From Diplonema papillatum (lineage: Eukaryota; Euglenozoa; Diplonemea; Diplonemida; Diplonemidae): DNA of 64,000 bases. The notes beneath the pieces were generated by a model. It was not told where the DNA came from, made no database searches, and saw only the letters and a list, made by a program, of their open reading frames with translations. This document shows, piece by piece, positions 21,501 through 33,705 of the stretch. The stretch covers positions 1 to 64,000 of the forward strand of contig JAPJBO010000204.1 in NCBI GenBank assembly GCA_030068145.1. The letters are read 5' to 3'. Every line of letters begins with the position of its first letter. Positions within the stretch are counted from its first letter, which is position 1. The position numbers and the translations under genes were made by a program.

Positions 21501-24213
21501 TCGGATGTGGACAGCTCTTTGATGGCAGCACGAGCTTCGTCCTCTGCGAGGACCTTTTTGTTTCGTTTCTTGACGAGTGCTTCTCCTGCTGCCTGCTTAC
21601 GAAGCGTGTTCTCTTCGTACTCGTCAGCGAGCCGATGCGACCTTGAGACAGTGGTCTCCCAGTTCAGGTAAGTTTCCTTGCAATAGGCAAGGACTTTCTC
21701 ATTTCCGAGCAGTTCGGATGACACTGCTGGAAGGTTCCCTGAACGGAACATGGCAACTGCGCGGAGTACATCGTCAGTTACCCCGACGCCACGACAATCC
21801 TCGATCACTGCTTTGGCAATGCCGACAGGTTTCTCGGTCTTGTTGGCATTGCAGCCTGGAGGGGCGTGGGCGTCGCTGACTGCGTTGACGTACTTTTCCA
21901 CCTCCAAGCACTTGAACGAGCGGATGTGCTTTACGATTACCTCGTCGAAACGCACTCCCTCCTCCGTCCCTGGATCTTCCAGTTCGAGCTCGTTCGGCAA
22001 CGGGTTGCTGGAGAGGGACTTGACGGCGGCCTTCAGTTGATCGGCATACGAGGTCGGCCCGCATTCGCGATCTCGACCAAGCTTGTTACCATCGGCGGCA
22101 AGATGCCCAAACTTGAGTGTTGTGGGCGGGGAACTGCCTTCAACCAGCTTCAGGTTATCGGGCACGCTGCAGCCTGTTCGGCACTTTAGTCTTCGCACCG
22201 GGTGCACTCGAGTAGAGCACATTATCGCGCTGTTCCAAATACAGTTGCAACCAACCGGCCACGATCTTGCCCTGAACCGTGTGTGTCAGGCTGTACGCAC
22301 CGGCTGTCAACGAACAAAAGCGGCCGGACTTCTTGGGAACCCAGAACATGCCAGCCGGCGAAAGTCCGGTGGTTTGGGTAAACCAGTGCGCGAAGGGATC
22401 ATTGCCAGCTATGAACTGGTATGCCAGCGGAATCACACTTTCAGCGGGAGCTGGTCGGAGGACAGCTGGTCTAGCATGCTGCTGTCGGCGAGATGCTGTC
22501 TGTGGACAGGCTCCATGATGACCTCATCAACGAACTGTGCACTGTAGAGGTCGGTGCACACACCGAACATCGCTCGGTCGGTCACTACCTTCTTCAATCG
22601 TGGCATAAAAGCCTCGTCGCAGACTTGGAAGCCAAGTTCAAGCAACTTATCATTTAGCTCCGTGAAGTACTTCGAGGTGCGCTCGATATGGCGTACCACC
22701 GCGTCGTTCGTCTTCACGATGACAAGCGCAGCTAAGGCGGCATGCCTCCTCCATACTGCTTCGACTGAGTCGAAGTAAGTAAAGGATAGCGTGAGCACGT
22801 CCTTGTTGCGGCCAGGCAAGTCGCCCGCGTCCCCAGACAGACAGATGTCTCCAGTATTGAGACGCAGCAGAAACTCCATGTCCTGCAAGATCATGCTCAG
22901 TGCAAGAGCACGTCGTACGACGCGTCGACTTACGTCATTCCTCAAGTCCAGATTTGGAAACGGGCGCAAGATGATGTGCGTGGTTTCCTTGATGAGGGTC
23001 GGGATCCTTGACAGCGGAACCCGAGCTACGACGAACGCAAGGACGAGCTCACGTAGTGAAGTGGAAACCTCCTCTTCTGCACCTGAACCAGTGCTTCCCG
23101 ACATTTGGATTATTTTATTATGCGTGGAGGAGAAAACCTACGAAGGGGCAGAGCTTCCAATACACAAACCGAACCCGGGGGTGATCGTAAGCTCATGTGG
23201 GCTGAATTAGTTATGAGCTAAAAAACAGAGAATCGAAGGCGAGAATCTGCGTCGCCGACGCAACGGTTACCTCTTCGAACGTGAACTATCGTGCGTTCGC
23301 TTTTTCAGCTCGCCTTGATAGGCGCGCTTGGCCGCCCCAGTCCACAAGCCCTGTGATAGACTGTGATAGACTGTGATAGACTGTGATAGACTGTGATAGA
23401 CTGTGATAGACTGTGATAGACTGTGATAGACTGTGGTAGACTGTGGTAGACTGTGATAGACTGTGATAGACTGCGATAGACTGTGATAGACTGTGATAGA
23501 CTGATAGATGTGTGTATTCAGGTGAGGAATTCTGATCAACCACCAAAACACGCTGCCTACGTCTTTTTAGCCTGCACAAAAAAAAAAATACATTGAAGGG
23601 CAACCCACAAGATTGTTAGTACTAAAAAAAGCACACCCGGCGCGCTCCGAGCCGACGCTGGAGCGGGCGGCGGCGAAGCTCCGGTGCTCTCAGCGATGGA
23701 GGGCACGACGGCGGGCCGAGGCGCGGGCGTCGGCATCGGCGCCGGCGGCTTGGGCGCCGCCACGGGCGGCGACGCGGGCTTTTTGGCGGCCGCCGGCTCG
23801 TCGTCAGGCAGCACGAGGGTGAGGTCCGGGAGCGTGTTCTTCACCTTGGTCTCCACCTTGCGCAGCGTCGGCAGCTTGCCGGAGGCCAGCTGCCCCATCA
23901 GCGCGTTGAAGCTGCTCGCTGCGCTGGGCGCCTTCTTCGCGGCCGGCTTCTTCACGGCCGGCGGCGGCGGCGGCGGCGGCGCGCCGCCCGACGGCGGGGG
24001 TGGAGCCGGGCCCTTCTGCGCCCCCGGTGGAGGCGGCGGCGGCAGCGGGGGCCCCGGCGCTGCCGGCGGTGCCGGGGCGGCTCCCTTCGCCGCCGGCGGC
24101 GGCGGCGGCACCCCGGCCTTCCCGGCCGGCGGCGGAGGAGGCGGCGGGTTCCCCTTGATGGGCAGCGAAGCGGGGCCCTTCCCCGCCGGGGGCGGCGGTG
24201 CCGGTGGCGGCAT
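18577..24213 (-). CDS. Proline-rich protein with two WH2-like motifs (three exons)
   Basis: Exon 1 (23637-24213), exon 2 (19498-19756) and exon 3 (18577-19018) join with matching phases to 425 residues. Residues 1-100 are poly-proline (PPPPPPPAGK type), the usual profilin/SH3 ligand of actin regulators. Next comes FNALMGQLASGKLPTLRKVE, and in exon 2 a related MNQVLQQLAGGKFQLHP; both fit the short helix plus basic tail of WH2 actin-binding motifs. The C-terminal part is helical and Glu-rich (WRLEVRDLEQKELQASEVFA). I infer an actin-nucleation or WAVE/formin-like role. Intron 1 (3.9 kb) holds a 2.85-kb insertion; intron 2 (479 bp) starts with the same dispersed repeat as intron 1. Exon joins are inferred from splice signals. 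Confidence 0.65.
19305..19485 (-). repeat. Introner-like dispersed repeat F1, intron 2 copy
   Basis: On the minus strand it starts about 13 bp after the exon 2 donor with TTTTTAGTACTAACAGTC, includes TGTGCAGGCTA and GCAGCGTGTTTTGGTGG, and ends GCGCCTGTCTTTTTT. Related copies lie at 20595-20665 plus 23511-23633, 24375-24510 and 25985-26135, with diverged ones near 25140-25265 and 59975-60075. Confidence 0.8.
20595..20665 (-). repeat. Repeat F1, half of the split intron 1 copy
   Basis: Contains the distal half of F1 (GCGCTTCGTTTTGTTTGTGC to TACCCTGTGT on the plus strand). The other half is at 23511-23633; the 2845-bp insertion lies between them. Confidence 0.8.
20691..21001. repeat. 10-bp tandem array, left end of the insertion
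   Basis: About 30 near-perfect copies of GACTGTGATA, with one shortened unit near the right end. The reading frames that cross it are artefacts of the repeat. Confidence 0.95.
21233..23104 (-). CDS. Putative transposase with C-terminal SAP-like motif
   Basis: One minus-strand gene read in three overlapping frames (22433-23104, 22155-22436, 21233-22222), so short introns or frame errors separate them. It starts at ATG 23104. The first part has an acidic residue in a hydrophobic strand (GDICLSGDAGDL), a second strand (VLTLSFTYFD), a long helix and then LKKVVTDRAMFGV; this order fits an RNase H-like transposase core with two of the catalytic Asp. The middle part (NDPFAHWFTQTTGLSPAGMF) is unfamiliar. 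Near the C-terminus, RACLEDQCRKRGLGRTGKMR fits a SAP DNA-binding motif. Its place inside a flanked insertion supports a mobilisation role. A host gene of unknown function is the alternative. Confidence 0.5.
23351..23508. repeat. 10-bp tandem array, right end of the insertion
   Basis: About 16 units of GACTGTGATA in the same orientation as the left array, with a few substitutions (GTGGTA, CTGCGATA). The lead-ins GCCCTGTGATAG here and GGCCTGTAATAG at the left are alike. Confidence 0.93.
23511..23633 (-). repeat. Repeat F1, exon-proximal half of the intron 1 copy
   Basis: On the minus strand it begins only three bases after the GT of the exon 1 donor, runs through TACTAACAATC and ends where the insertion starts. 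Confidence 0.82.
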
Positions 24214-24374
24214 TTCTCCCCCCCCCTAACCCCCCCTCCCCCTCACCGCCAGCGAGTGTCACCCGGAGGTGGTTGTTCCCTTGTGTCAAGTTCTCCGTCG
24301 ACGTTGCCGCCAAGTTTAATTTACTTAGCGCGCTATTTCGTGAGTTTGGTTCACCGACCAAGCCCCCAATGAAT

Positions 24375-24510
24375 TTGTGTGTCACTTGTATTTGCCCTGT
24401 GTATATTCAGGTAAGGGATTCTGATCAACCACCAAAACACGCTGTCTACGTCTTTTTAGCCTGCAAATACATTGAAGGGCAACCCGCAAGATTGTTAGTA
24501 CTAAAAGGTA
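24375..24510 (-). repeat. Repeat F1 copy between exon 1 and its duplicate
   Basis: Matches the other copies from TACTAACAATCTTGCGGG through GCGTGTTTTGGTGG to CAAATACAAGTG. It lies directly downstream of the broken exon 1 duplicate, as in the intact gene. Confidence 0.8.
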
Positions 24511-24534
24511 TTAAGCGCGATGTTTGCTTGTACG

Positions 24535-24974
24535 TGCCAGGGGTACCCCTGTCTTCCCAGCCGGCGGCGCGGGCTTTTTGGCGGCCGCCGGCTCGTCGTC
24601 GGGCAGCACGAGGGTGAGGTCCGGGAGCGCGTGTTCTTCACCTTGGTCTCCACCTTGCGCAGCGCCGGCAGCTTGCCGGAGGCCAGCTGCCCCATCAGCG
24701 CGTTGAAGCTGCTCGCTGCGCTGGGCGCCTTCTTCGCGGCCGGCGGCGGCGGCGCGCCGCCCGACGGCGGGGGTGGAGCCGGGCCCTTCTGCGCCCCCGG
24801 TGGAGGCGGCGGCGGCAGCGGGGGCCCCGGCGCTGCCGGCGGTGCCGGGGCGGCTCCCTTCGCCGCCGGCAGCGGCGGCGGCACCCCGGCCTTCCCGGCC
24901 GGCGGCGGAGGAGGCGGCGGGTTCCCCTTGATGGGCAGCGAAGCGGGGCCCTTCCCCGCCGGCGGTGGCGGCAT
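24535..24974 (-). pseudogene. Broken duplicate of WH2 gene exon 1
   Basis: Repeats the start of the WH2-like gene, including about 110 bp upstream of the ATG (24975-25085 matches 24214-24330). The proline tract is shorter, FNALMGQLASGKLPALRKVE is kept, and a 2-base insertion after KVKNT throws the frame off. Homology stops near 24560, and no exons 2 or 3 follow that are not already used by the intact copy. It lies upstream of the intact exon in the direction of transcription, so transcripts could begin here. Confidence 0.7.
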
Positions 24975-25695
24975 TTATTCCCCCCCCCCTAACCCCCCCT
25001 CTCCCTCACCGCCAGCGAGTGTCACCCGGAGGTGGTTGTTCCCTTGTGTCAAGTTCTCCGTCGACGTTGCCGCCAAGATCAACTTGCTTAGCGCCGTTTC
25101 GTGCGTTTGGTTAACCGACCAAGTCCCAACGGAAATTGGAAAAAGAATAAGCGCGAGGTTTGTTTGTACGTGCGCCGGGGGAGTGAGCTTTGGTAGTGAG
25201 TGAACATGATCGTTCAGGTAATCTCCTCCCCAAGCACGCTGCCAGCGTTCTCTTTCGATATGCGCAATGACGACAGTTTCAACGAAGAGAAACGTGGAAC
25301 TCTGTTGGGCATGCGACGATAACGACTGTCGGTTTCTCGGGCGACAAAGACAGCGGGAGAGGAAAACGGGACTCCAAAGAAAAAAGAGGGGGAGACCAAC
25401 AGGAAAAGAAAGGCGAACACGAAGCGCATCGGGCGGCAAGCAATCAGGAAAGCTCAGCTTGGAGACTAGCCTGCAGCTGAAAGGCCACAAGCGCACAACC
25501 TTCTTGCCAAGCCGTACACCCCACGATGCGTTCCAGGAGTCGTTGTATCCTGCTGTTTGCCTTGCCTAACCTGCCTGCGGCTCGGCTAATGTTAGCATAA
25601 AGTCTTCGTCGTGTCCGAAGAGAGAGAAAAAACGCGTTCTCCGACAAGAAATGAAGCGCGACCGGGTACGCATACGATGCCCTCCGGCGGCGGTA

Positions 25696-25756
25696 ATTGC
25701 TGGGCAAGGTGCACCCACGGGTAGAAGTAACCCGTGGGTGCATCTTGCCCAGCAAT
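25696..25756. other. 27-bp inverted repeat with 7-nt loop
   Basis: The arms 25696-25722 and 25730-25756 pair over 27 bp with one mismatch, which would be a G-U pair in RNA. The stem centre reads GCACCCACGGGT and the loop AGAAGTA. There is no T-run after it and no flanking duplication was seen. It may be a recent palindromic duplication, a small RNA precursor or a transposon remnant. Confidence 0.75.
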
Positions 25757-25984
25757 CAAGCGGCAGCCCCCCAGCTTTCAAAGCTGCAGCGCTGCGGAGA
25801 AACCCTGCGCCCTTCTCTCCTGTCTGCTAACGTCAGCCGTCGGGGCACTCGGTTCACAGAAGCCGCACCCTACCCCCACGCTGCTGCACGAATGCTACAG
25901 CTGGGAAAGGAACAAATCACGCCAAGAAAAAAGGAGGGGGAACAAACGCGCGGAATAGTTGAGTTGCAGCTCTTGACAAAGATT

Positions 25985-26135
25985 TTTGTGCGTGCCGGTT
26001 GATCGTTTTCCCACTTGTGTGTATTCAGGTACGGAATTCGGATCAACCACCAAAACACGCTGCCTACGTCTCTTTAGCCTGCACAATACCAATACATTGA
26101 AGAGCAACCCACAAGATTGTTAGTACTAAAAAAAA
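25985..26135 (-). repeat. Repeat F1 copy
   Basis: Carries the TACTAACAATC box, TGTGCAGGCTA and the CAACCGGCACGCACAAA end on the minus strand. No exon is recognised next to this copy. Confidence 0.78.
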
Positions 26136-26677
26136 GGGTATTTTTTATTATTTCGCTTTTGCTCACGAACGGGGGGTCGGTCCTGCTTTTAGCTTTGAAG
26201 GTTCTCCGACTCCCCAAATCGTGGCTAGCACAAACTCAAGAGGTCTAGTCAACTATTCCTAGCATACTTTCAAGAAGAAAATAAAAAGGAAGGACTAGGA
26301 AAAAAAAAAGACGTTTTTTTGTCTCTCGTGGGCGTAGTTGTACCAGCGTGTCTGCAGATTGGTTCGTTTCCGCAAGCCGACGAGATGCGGCGGAATCTTC
26401 TATCGCTCTAGCCACTTCGGCAGCTATGAGCGAAGAGGAGTTCCTGTTCGAATAGCGAAACGGGTTGAACCGTGCACCCATCGAAGCAAAAAAAAAGACG
26501 TGAACCCACCCTCTAGCTGTTTGGGATAACAGGACAGAGAGAGAGAGGGAGAAATCTTAGCTTGGTGTTTGGGCAGAATCTTGCTTCTCGTGCGCTAGAA
26601 ACAAGTCTTCTGCGAGAGAAAAAGGGGCGAGGGAGTGAAAACCTCGTGGAGGACGATTGGGCAGAAGGCAGGGGCGA

Positions 26678-27220
26678 CTAGGCCTCGTACTGGGCCAGCT
26701 CAACGATGGCGGCCGCGCGGGCAAAGAACTTGTTGTTGGCAAGCTGTGCGACGGTGTTGATGTGGAGGGCCTCGAGCTGTTCCTTCGCCTTGGGACCGAC
26801 TCCCTGCAGGCATGCGGTCGGTGCCTTGCAGACTTCCTTCAGCGTCTTCTTCTCGAACTTCTTGTCGAGCGCCTCGTCGATGTTCATTTTGGCGCCATCG
26901 TGTCTCTCGCCCTTCTCCTCCGTCTCTGCGAGCAGCACAATGGCAGCGGCCATCTTGTAGTACTTCCACGTGCCCATGTCCTTGATCGTCTTGAGGCCCA
27001 ACTCGTTGTAGTGGGTCTCCATCTTCGGGCCTACACCCTCGAGTGCGCCAACGTTCAACTTCAGCATTCCCTTCAGGCTCGCCACCTCAACCTTCTTGTC
27101 GACGCAGCCGTTGACGTTCATGTTGTGCTCCGGCTCCTTCGTCGTCTTCTTCGGCGACGGCTTCGACTTCTTCGGTGAGCTGTTCTTGGTAGGGGACGCG
27201 GCGCGCTTGGCAGCAGGCAT
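26678..27220 (-). CDS. SPKK-rich protein with two helix-hairpin-helix-like motifs
   Basis: Single exon, ATG at 27220, 180 residues. Residues 1-30 are basic with repeated SP(K/T)K motifs (ASPTKNSSPKKSKPSPKK), the minor-groove-binding signature of histone H1 tails and other chromatin proteins. Two related halves follow, each with a GVGPK turn: LNVGALEGVGPKMETHYNEL and APTACLQGVGPKAKEQLEAL, each continuing into a helix ending AAAIV-L-E. GxGxK turns of this kind occur in helix-hairpin-helix domains, including the DUF4332 type. I infer a nuclear DNA-binding protein; the exact family is not recognised. The upstream region (27326-27492) is a dispersed repeat, so the promoter must be short or repeat-derived. 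Confidence 0.72.
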   Translation of the reverse strand: MPAAKRAASPTKNSSPKKSKPSPKKTTKEPEHNMNVNGCVDKKVEVASLKGMLKLNVGALEGVGPKMETHYNELGLKTIKDMGTWKYYKMAAAIVLLAETEEKGERHDGAKMNIDEALDKKFEKKTLKEVCKAPTACLQGVGPKAKEQLEALHINTVAQLANNKFFARAAAIVELAQYEA

Positions 27221-27325
27221 TTTGCTTTTTGTTTTCTTTTTGTTGAGTGTGTGTGTGAGGCTGCAGATGATGGGGGACGATATACGATGGGGAGGAGAAG
27301 AGACCTTGTCCCAGCAGGCTCTTGA

Positions 27326-27492
27326 GAAATACTCGAGGGACTGCCTTGTGCTCATTTCGAAGGAGGCTAGAGGGGGAGAAACCAATACAACTACAAAGTG
27401 GGTATTTTTTGTTGAACGTTTACCTCCTTTGTCTGTCGCAACTGGCAGTCTCCTCAAGCATTTCCTAAAAAGCAGGTGCTTATACAGTATGT
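27326..27492. repeat. Dispersed repeat F2 copy
   Basis: Same family as 18056-18262: ACTCGAGGGACTGCCTTGTG at one end and GGTGCTTATACA at the other. It lies just upstream of the SPKK-rich gene. Confidence 0.8.
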
Positions 27493-28926
27493 ATGTATGT
27501 GTGTCGTCTGCCGAAGCAGCCGGAGACAGCAGGCGCAGGGCAGGTCTTGCTTTAGTTTTCTCTTGGAGACCCGCCCCAGCATCCCGACTGTCCAATCACT
27601 GTCGAGAAAGTTTGCGCCTATTGTGATGAGGTGGTTGACCAGGCCCCCACAAAGCCTATACACAACACGGCTACAACACGAGGATGCAGCCCTGCTTAGG
27701 TGTGCACTCAGCCATCAGGCTATTGGCTGCTAAGCACCCCCCCGACCGGTCGATTTGCCACTTTTTGTGGCCCTCTATTCGCCGGGCGGTGCTGTCAGCA
27801 CTTGTTCCGCGTCGCATCAAGTACATGATGCTGGCGGTTGGGGGATCGGCGACCGCGACTCAATAAAGGTGCGGTCAACAGTGTCGCCACGTGAAGGCCC
27901 CCCCATGACACCTGGTGCTTATACAAAAAACCTTTTTTAATTTTAGCGTTTATCGTGGTTTAGAGTGAAAGTTCGCTTGAAACACCGGGGGTTTTGGGCA
28001 ACTTTCGAGCACCCATGAAACCGGCAAGAATCGACAAATTATTATGCTGAGCAGCCCGCAACCGTGTCATGCTGTTTCGAGAATTGCAAAATCGCAGAAG
28101 AAATTTCCCAGAATCAGAGCGTGGCCTTCGGTAGTCAGCGGGCCTTGTTCCGAGGTCGCTGACGGTGCGAAACGTGCCCGAAACATTTACGTGTATGCAG
28201 GGCGGGCTTGCGTTGGGGTTCCTGCAAGCGGGGCTACCCCCGTTTGCGCCCCGAATGCGTGCGAAGAGGCGGTCGGAATGGCGGAAGGAAAACGGTTTGG
28301 AGGTGATTGCCGGTTTGCTTTGTTTTCATTTTTTTGTCCCCAGGCGAGCGACTTCCTCGCCGCAGTTAGCCGGTGGCCGGCCGTCAGTTTTTAACTCCAC
28401 ATCTCCCAGCTGCCCTGCGCGGACACCGAAGGAGAGGTCGCGGTGGTCAACACCACGTAGAGAGGTATGAGCAGACCGCGGCGTAAACGTGCAACAGGTC
28501 ATTTTGGCTTGGACTGAGGGACAGGCAGCGGACCGTGCACAATACTTGTGCAAGCACGAAGCCAGCTCCGCCCTGCATGAAAGAGAAGGGGGTCCCTGAC
28601 CTCGCTCGCTGTATGGCACAGCGGGGCAAGCGTGGCATCAGGCGAGCCGGCCAGCCTGGATAGGAGGAAGCCGGGGGAAACCCTGGTGAAGGTCCCGTTG
28701 CGGTGTTGACGTGCAAAGCGCTCGTCAAAGCTGGGTACAGGGGCGAAAGACTGATCGAACCATAGTAGCTGGTTCACTCCGAAGTTTCCTAAGCCGTCAC
28801 GAAACCCGTTTCGCTCGTCAGCCTGCACTGCGGCGGAACGCACTCAACACTTTCCTGAGCTCAGGCGGGGCACCACAACGTGCTGGTTCGCTGTTCCACG
28901 ACGCCAAGATCTGGTTGAGAGAGCCG
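27493..28926. other. Intergenic, dispersed repeats
   Basis: 27508-27600 is repeated at 41036-41140 (GCCGAAGCAGCCGGAGACAG ... CCCGACTGTCCAATCAC). 27655-27705 belongs to the ACACGAGGATGCAGCCCTGC family. Nothing was recognised from 27950 to 28926. Confidence 0.55.
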
Positions 28927-29604
28927 TCAATAGGCCACGTCAGCAGAAATGTGGATCAGGCCGCCGTGGCACTCGGGCATCGCCCCCCGGCGCAGCAGGG
29001 GCTGCTGCACCGACGGCAGGTCGTACGTGCGCTGCAGTTTGGTGCGCGTCCGCGACGAGCAGGAACCCGGGAACGACACCTGCGCGATGCGCGAGCCAGG
29101 TCTGCTGCCCTGCGCGGACGCCGGAGAAGGGGTCATCGACAGCTCGCTCGCCGTCTTGTACAGCGGGAGCAGGTCGGGGCTGGGCGTGTTGCGGTATTGC
29201 ATGCCGCCGGGGCGCCTGTGCGCTGACGTCGCGCGTATCGAGCACGGGGGAACCACCGACAGGCCGCCGAACACGCGCTTCCGCTCGGAGACGGTCGGCG
29301 GCGGCGCCCGCTTGTGCCAGGTGGCCGGCCCTTTGCACAGCTTCGGCAGCTCCTCCCTCCCAGCGAGCTCCGGCACCGCTTCCGCCGGCTCCGGCGGCTC
29401 ACCCACGGCGACGCCCCTCCGCCCCGCCTCGGCGGCCCTCTCGAGCAAGCCGAGTCGGAACGTCGTGCACTCGTTCAGCATCCTGCGGGTCTCCTTCCCG
29501 TTCCAATCGCCTCCGTCGTCGGGAGCAGCAGCCGCCGCGCGCCGCCGTGCGGCGGCTGCTGGGGTCCGCTGAGCGGCCGGTTCCGGGTGGCCGGCGGTTG
29601 CCAT
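28927..29604 (-). CDS. Hypothetical protein, single exon
   Basis: ATG at 29604, 225 residues, GC-rich codon use like the other host genes here. The N-terminus is Ala/Pro/Arg-rich with low complexity (RRRAAAAAPDDGG). The middle has a short helical part (NGKETRRMLNECTTFRLGLL) and the C-terminal half is Ser/Pro/Arg-rich with scattered phosphorylation-like sites (TASELSMTPSPASAQGSRPG). No catalytic motif, membrane segment or signal peptide is visible. I do not recognise the family. A long open frame, proper start and codon bias favour a real gene, but it could be a single exon of a larger one. Confidence 0.5.
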   Translation of the reverse strand: MATAGHPEPAAQRTPAAAARRRAAAAAPDDGGDWNGKETRRMLNECTTFRLGLLERAAEAGRRGVAVGEPPEPAEAVPELAGREELPKLCKGPATWHKRAPPPTVSERKRVFGGLSVVPPCSIRATSAHRRPGGMQYRNTPSPDLLPLYKTASELSMTPSPASAQGSRPGSRIAQVSFPGSCSSRTRTKLQRTYDLPSVQQPLLRRGAMPECHGGLIHISADVAY

Positions 29605-29894
29605 TTTTATGGACCCGTCCGCGCCCTCTCTGACTCTCCCCCCCGCTGAGCGTTCGCTGCTTGCTGCGTCGCGTGCGCACGTACGTCGGCGGCGCCTCCC
29701 TTCTTCGTTAAGCGACCATGCGGGTAGGCGATGGCCAGGGGTTTACCCCCCGCACCCACCCCCAGTCCCCCACCACTCCTCTGTTTGCTATGATCGTAGC
29801 CACGCCACAACATGTTCGGAGGACTTGACTTCTGCAGGGGTTCAGACACACGTAGCACAAGGGGCTCGGAGTACAAAAAATACGTGGATATTGC

Positions 29895-30345
29895 TGGGCG
29901 TTGTACGCTGGGTGAAGTCCAGCCTCAGCAGTTGGAGATAAATGAGCGGGTGTCACACCCACTTTTCAGGCGCGGAGTTACACGCGTTTTGGTTGTAGCA
30001 CGACCGCTTTTCGGGTGCGACTCGGGCACACCCTCTTTAACCCCTTTAACCCGACCAGCGAGCTCCACAGGGGTCGTTGAATAGCCCATTTCTTAGGTAT
30101 GCCGGAAAGTTGGGAGAGGTGTGTCGAAAACAGCTTTCAAGGACGGGAATGAAACGATATCTGGCGTATCTCTTTATTCCCGCCCTTCAACCTCGGAAAT
30201 CCCGCTCCCCCCTCGAGGAGTCGACAAGGTGCCAATCTGACATGGCCAGGATTTAGACCCAAACCCCCGGGAAAAAGTCGAGGGTGCCCGGTCGTAAGGG
30301 GTTAACTCTAGCTTCTGAGGCTGGACCTCATCGTGTAGGACCTTT
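29895..30345. mobile_element. MITE-like element, family F4
   Basis: Left end GAAGTCCAGCCTCAGCAGTT; right end, reverse-complemented, GAGGTCCAGCCTCAGAAGCT. The interior shares TTTTC(G/A)GG and TTACACGCG with the copy at 48135-48275. No coding capacity. Other members are at 46360-46695 and 52440-52600. Confidence 0.6.
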
Positions 30346-33003
<2,658 letters not shown>

Positions 33004-33705
33004 TATTTCCATTCTCCCCAAGTATTAATGCCGATCCGCAAGGATAGCCGCACGCGCCGGGCCGCGCTGAAGCGTCGACGGGTGATGGATCCTGACTGGG
33101 CGGCTGCTGAGGAAGCGGCGGACGGGGCCACGCGGGAGTGGCGCATGTGGAACCCGTGCGAGCCCGGGGAGACGATGCACGCCCCTCCTCTTGCGGGAAA
33201 GGAAGGAAGGACCGGTCGCTGCTGAGGACCGGCTTGGAACGGTCGCCTGGGGGCTGGTCCCCCCCAGCCGACTCCGAACTTGAAGGACCTGGCGGGAGCA
33301 TGACGACTGCTCTGCTCTCGTCGCCTGCTGACGATGGCGGAAAGCAGGAAGACCCGGGAAGCGCACCGACCAATGCTCCCGGGCACCACCCAGCTCGCCC
33401 CTCCTTCTGCGACAGTCGTTTCCCAACGCGACAGAAACCCTTGCCCGACGCCGGCTTTTTGCCTCGGCAGGTCAGGGGGTTGAAGTCGCGAAGGTCGAGA
33501 CTGCTCAGGGGAAGGCAGCTTTTCCTGCGGCTCCACCCCCACTTCTACGACCCCCCGACCGCAGTTCCCCTCGGCTACCTGCCACCGGAGACGAGGGGCC
33601 TCACTCCGGGAATCGGTGCCCCGAGATCGATGAGGCCGCTCGACGTCACGGCTGTGCCGCCGATCGATCTCCGGGCCTCGGAGCCTAGCTGGCCCCGGGG
33701 CCCGC

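Larger units (their letters stand above)
20666..23510 (-). mobile_element. Candidate unclassified DNA transposon with terminal 10-bp-unit arrays
   Basis: The segment splits an F1 repeat: the left half ends TACCCTGTGT at 20665 and the right half resumes TGTGTATTCAGG at 23511, giving a likely 5-bp duplication TGTGT. Both ends carry direct arrays of GACTGTGATA in the same orientation, about 30 units on the left and 16 on the right. No terminal inverted repeat was found. A single minus-strand gene fills the interior, with a transposase-like fold and a SAP-like motif. I could not assign it to a known superfamily. Confidence 0.65.
25090..26677. other. Intergenic: diverged and full F1 copies, hairpin, dispersed repeats
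   Basis: 25140-25265 is a diverged F1 copy and 25985-26135 a full one. A strong hairpin lies at 25696-25756. 26160-26275 shares AGCACAAACTCAAGAGGTC and its flanks with 40890-40985. No gene was recognised. Confidence 0.6.
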
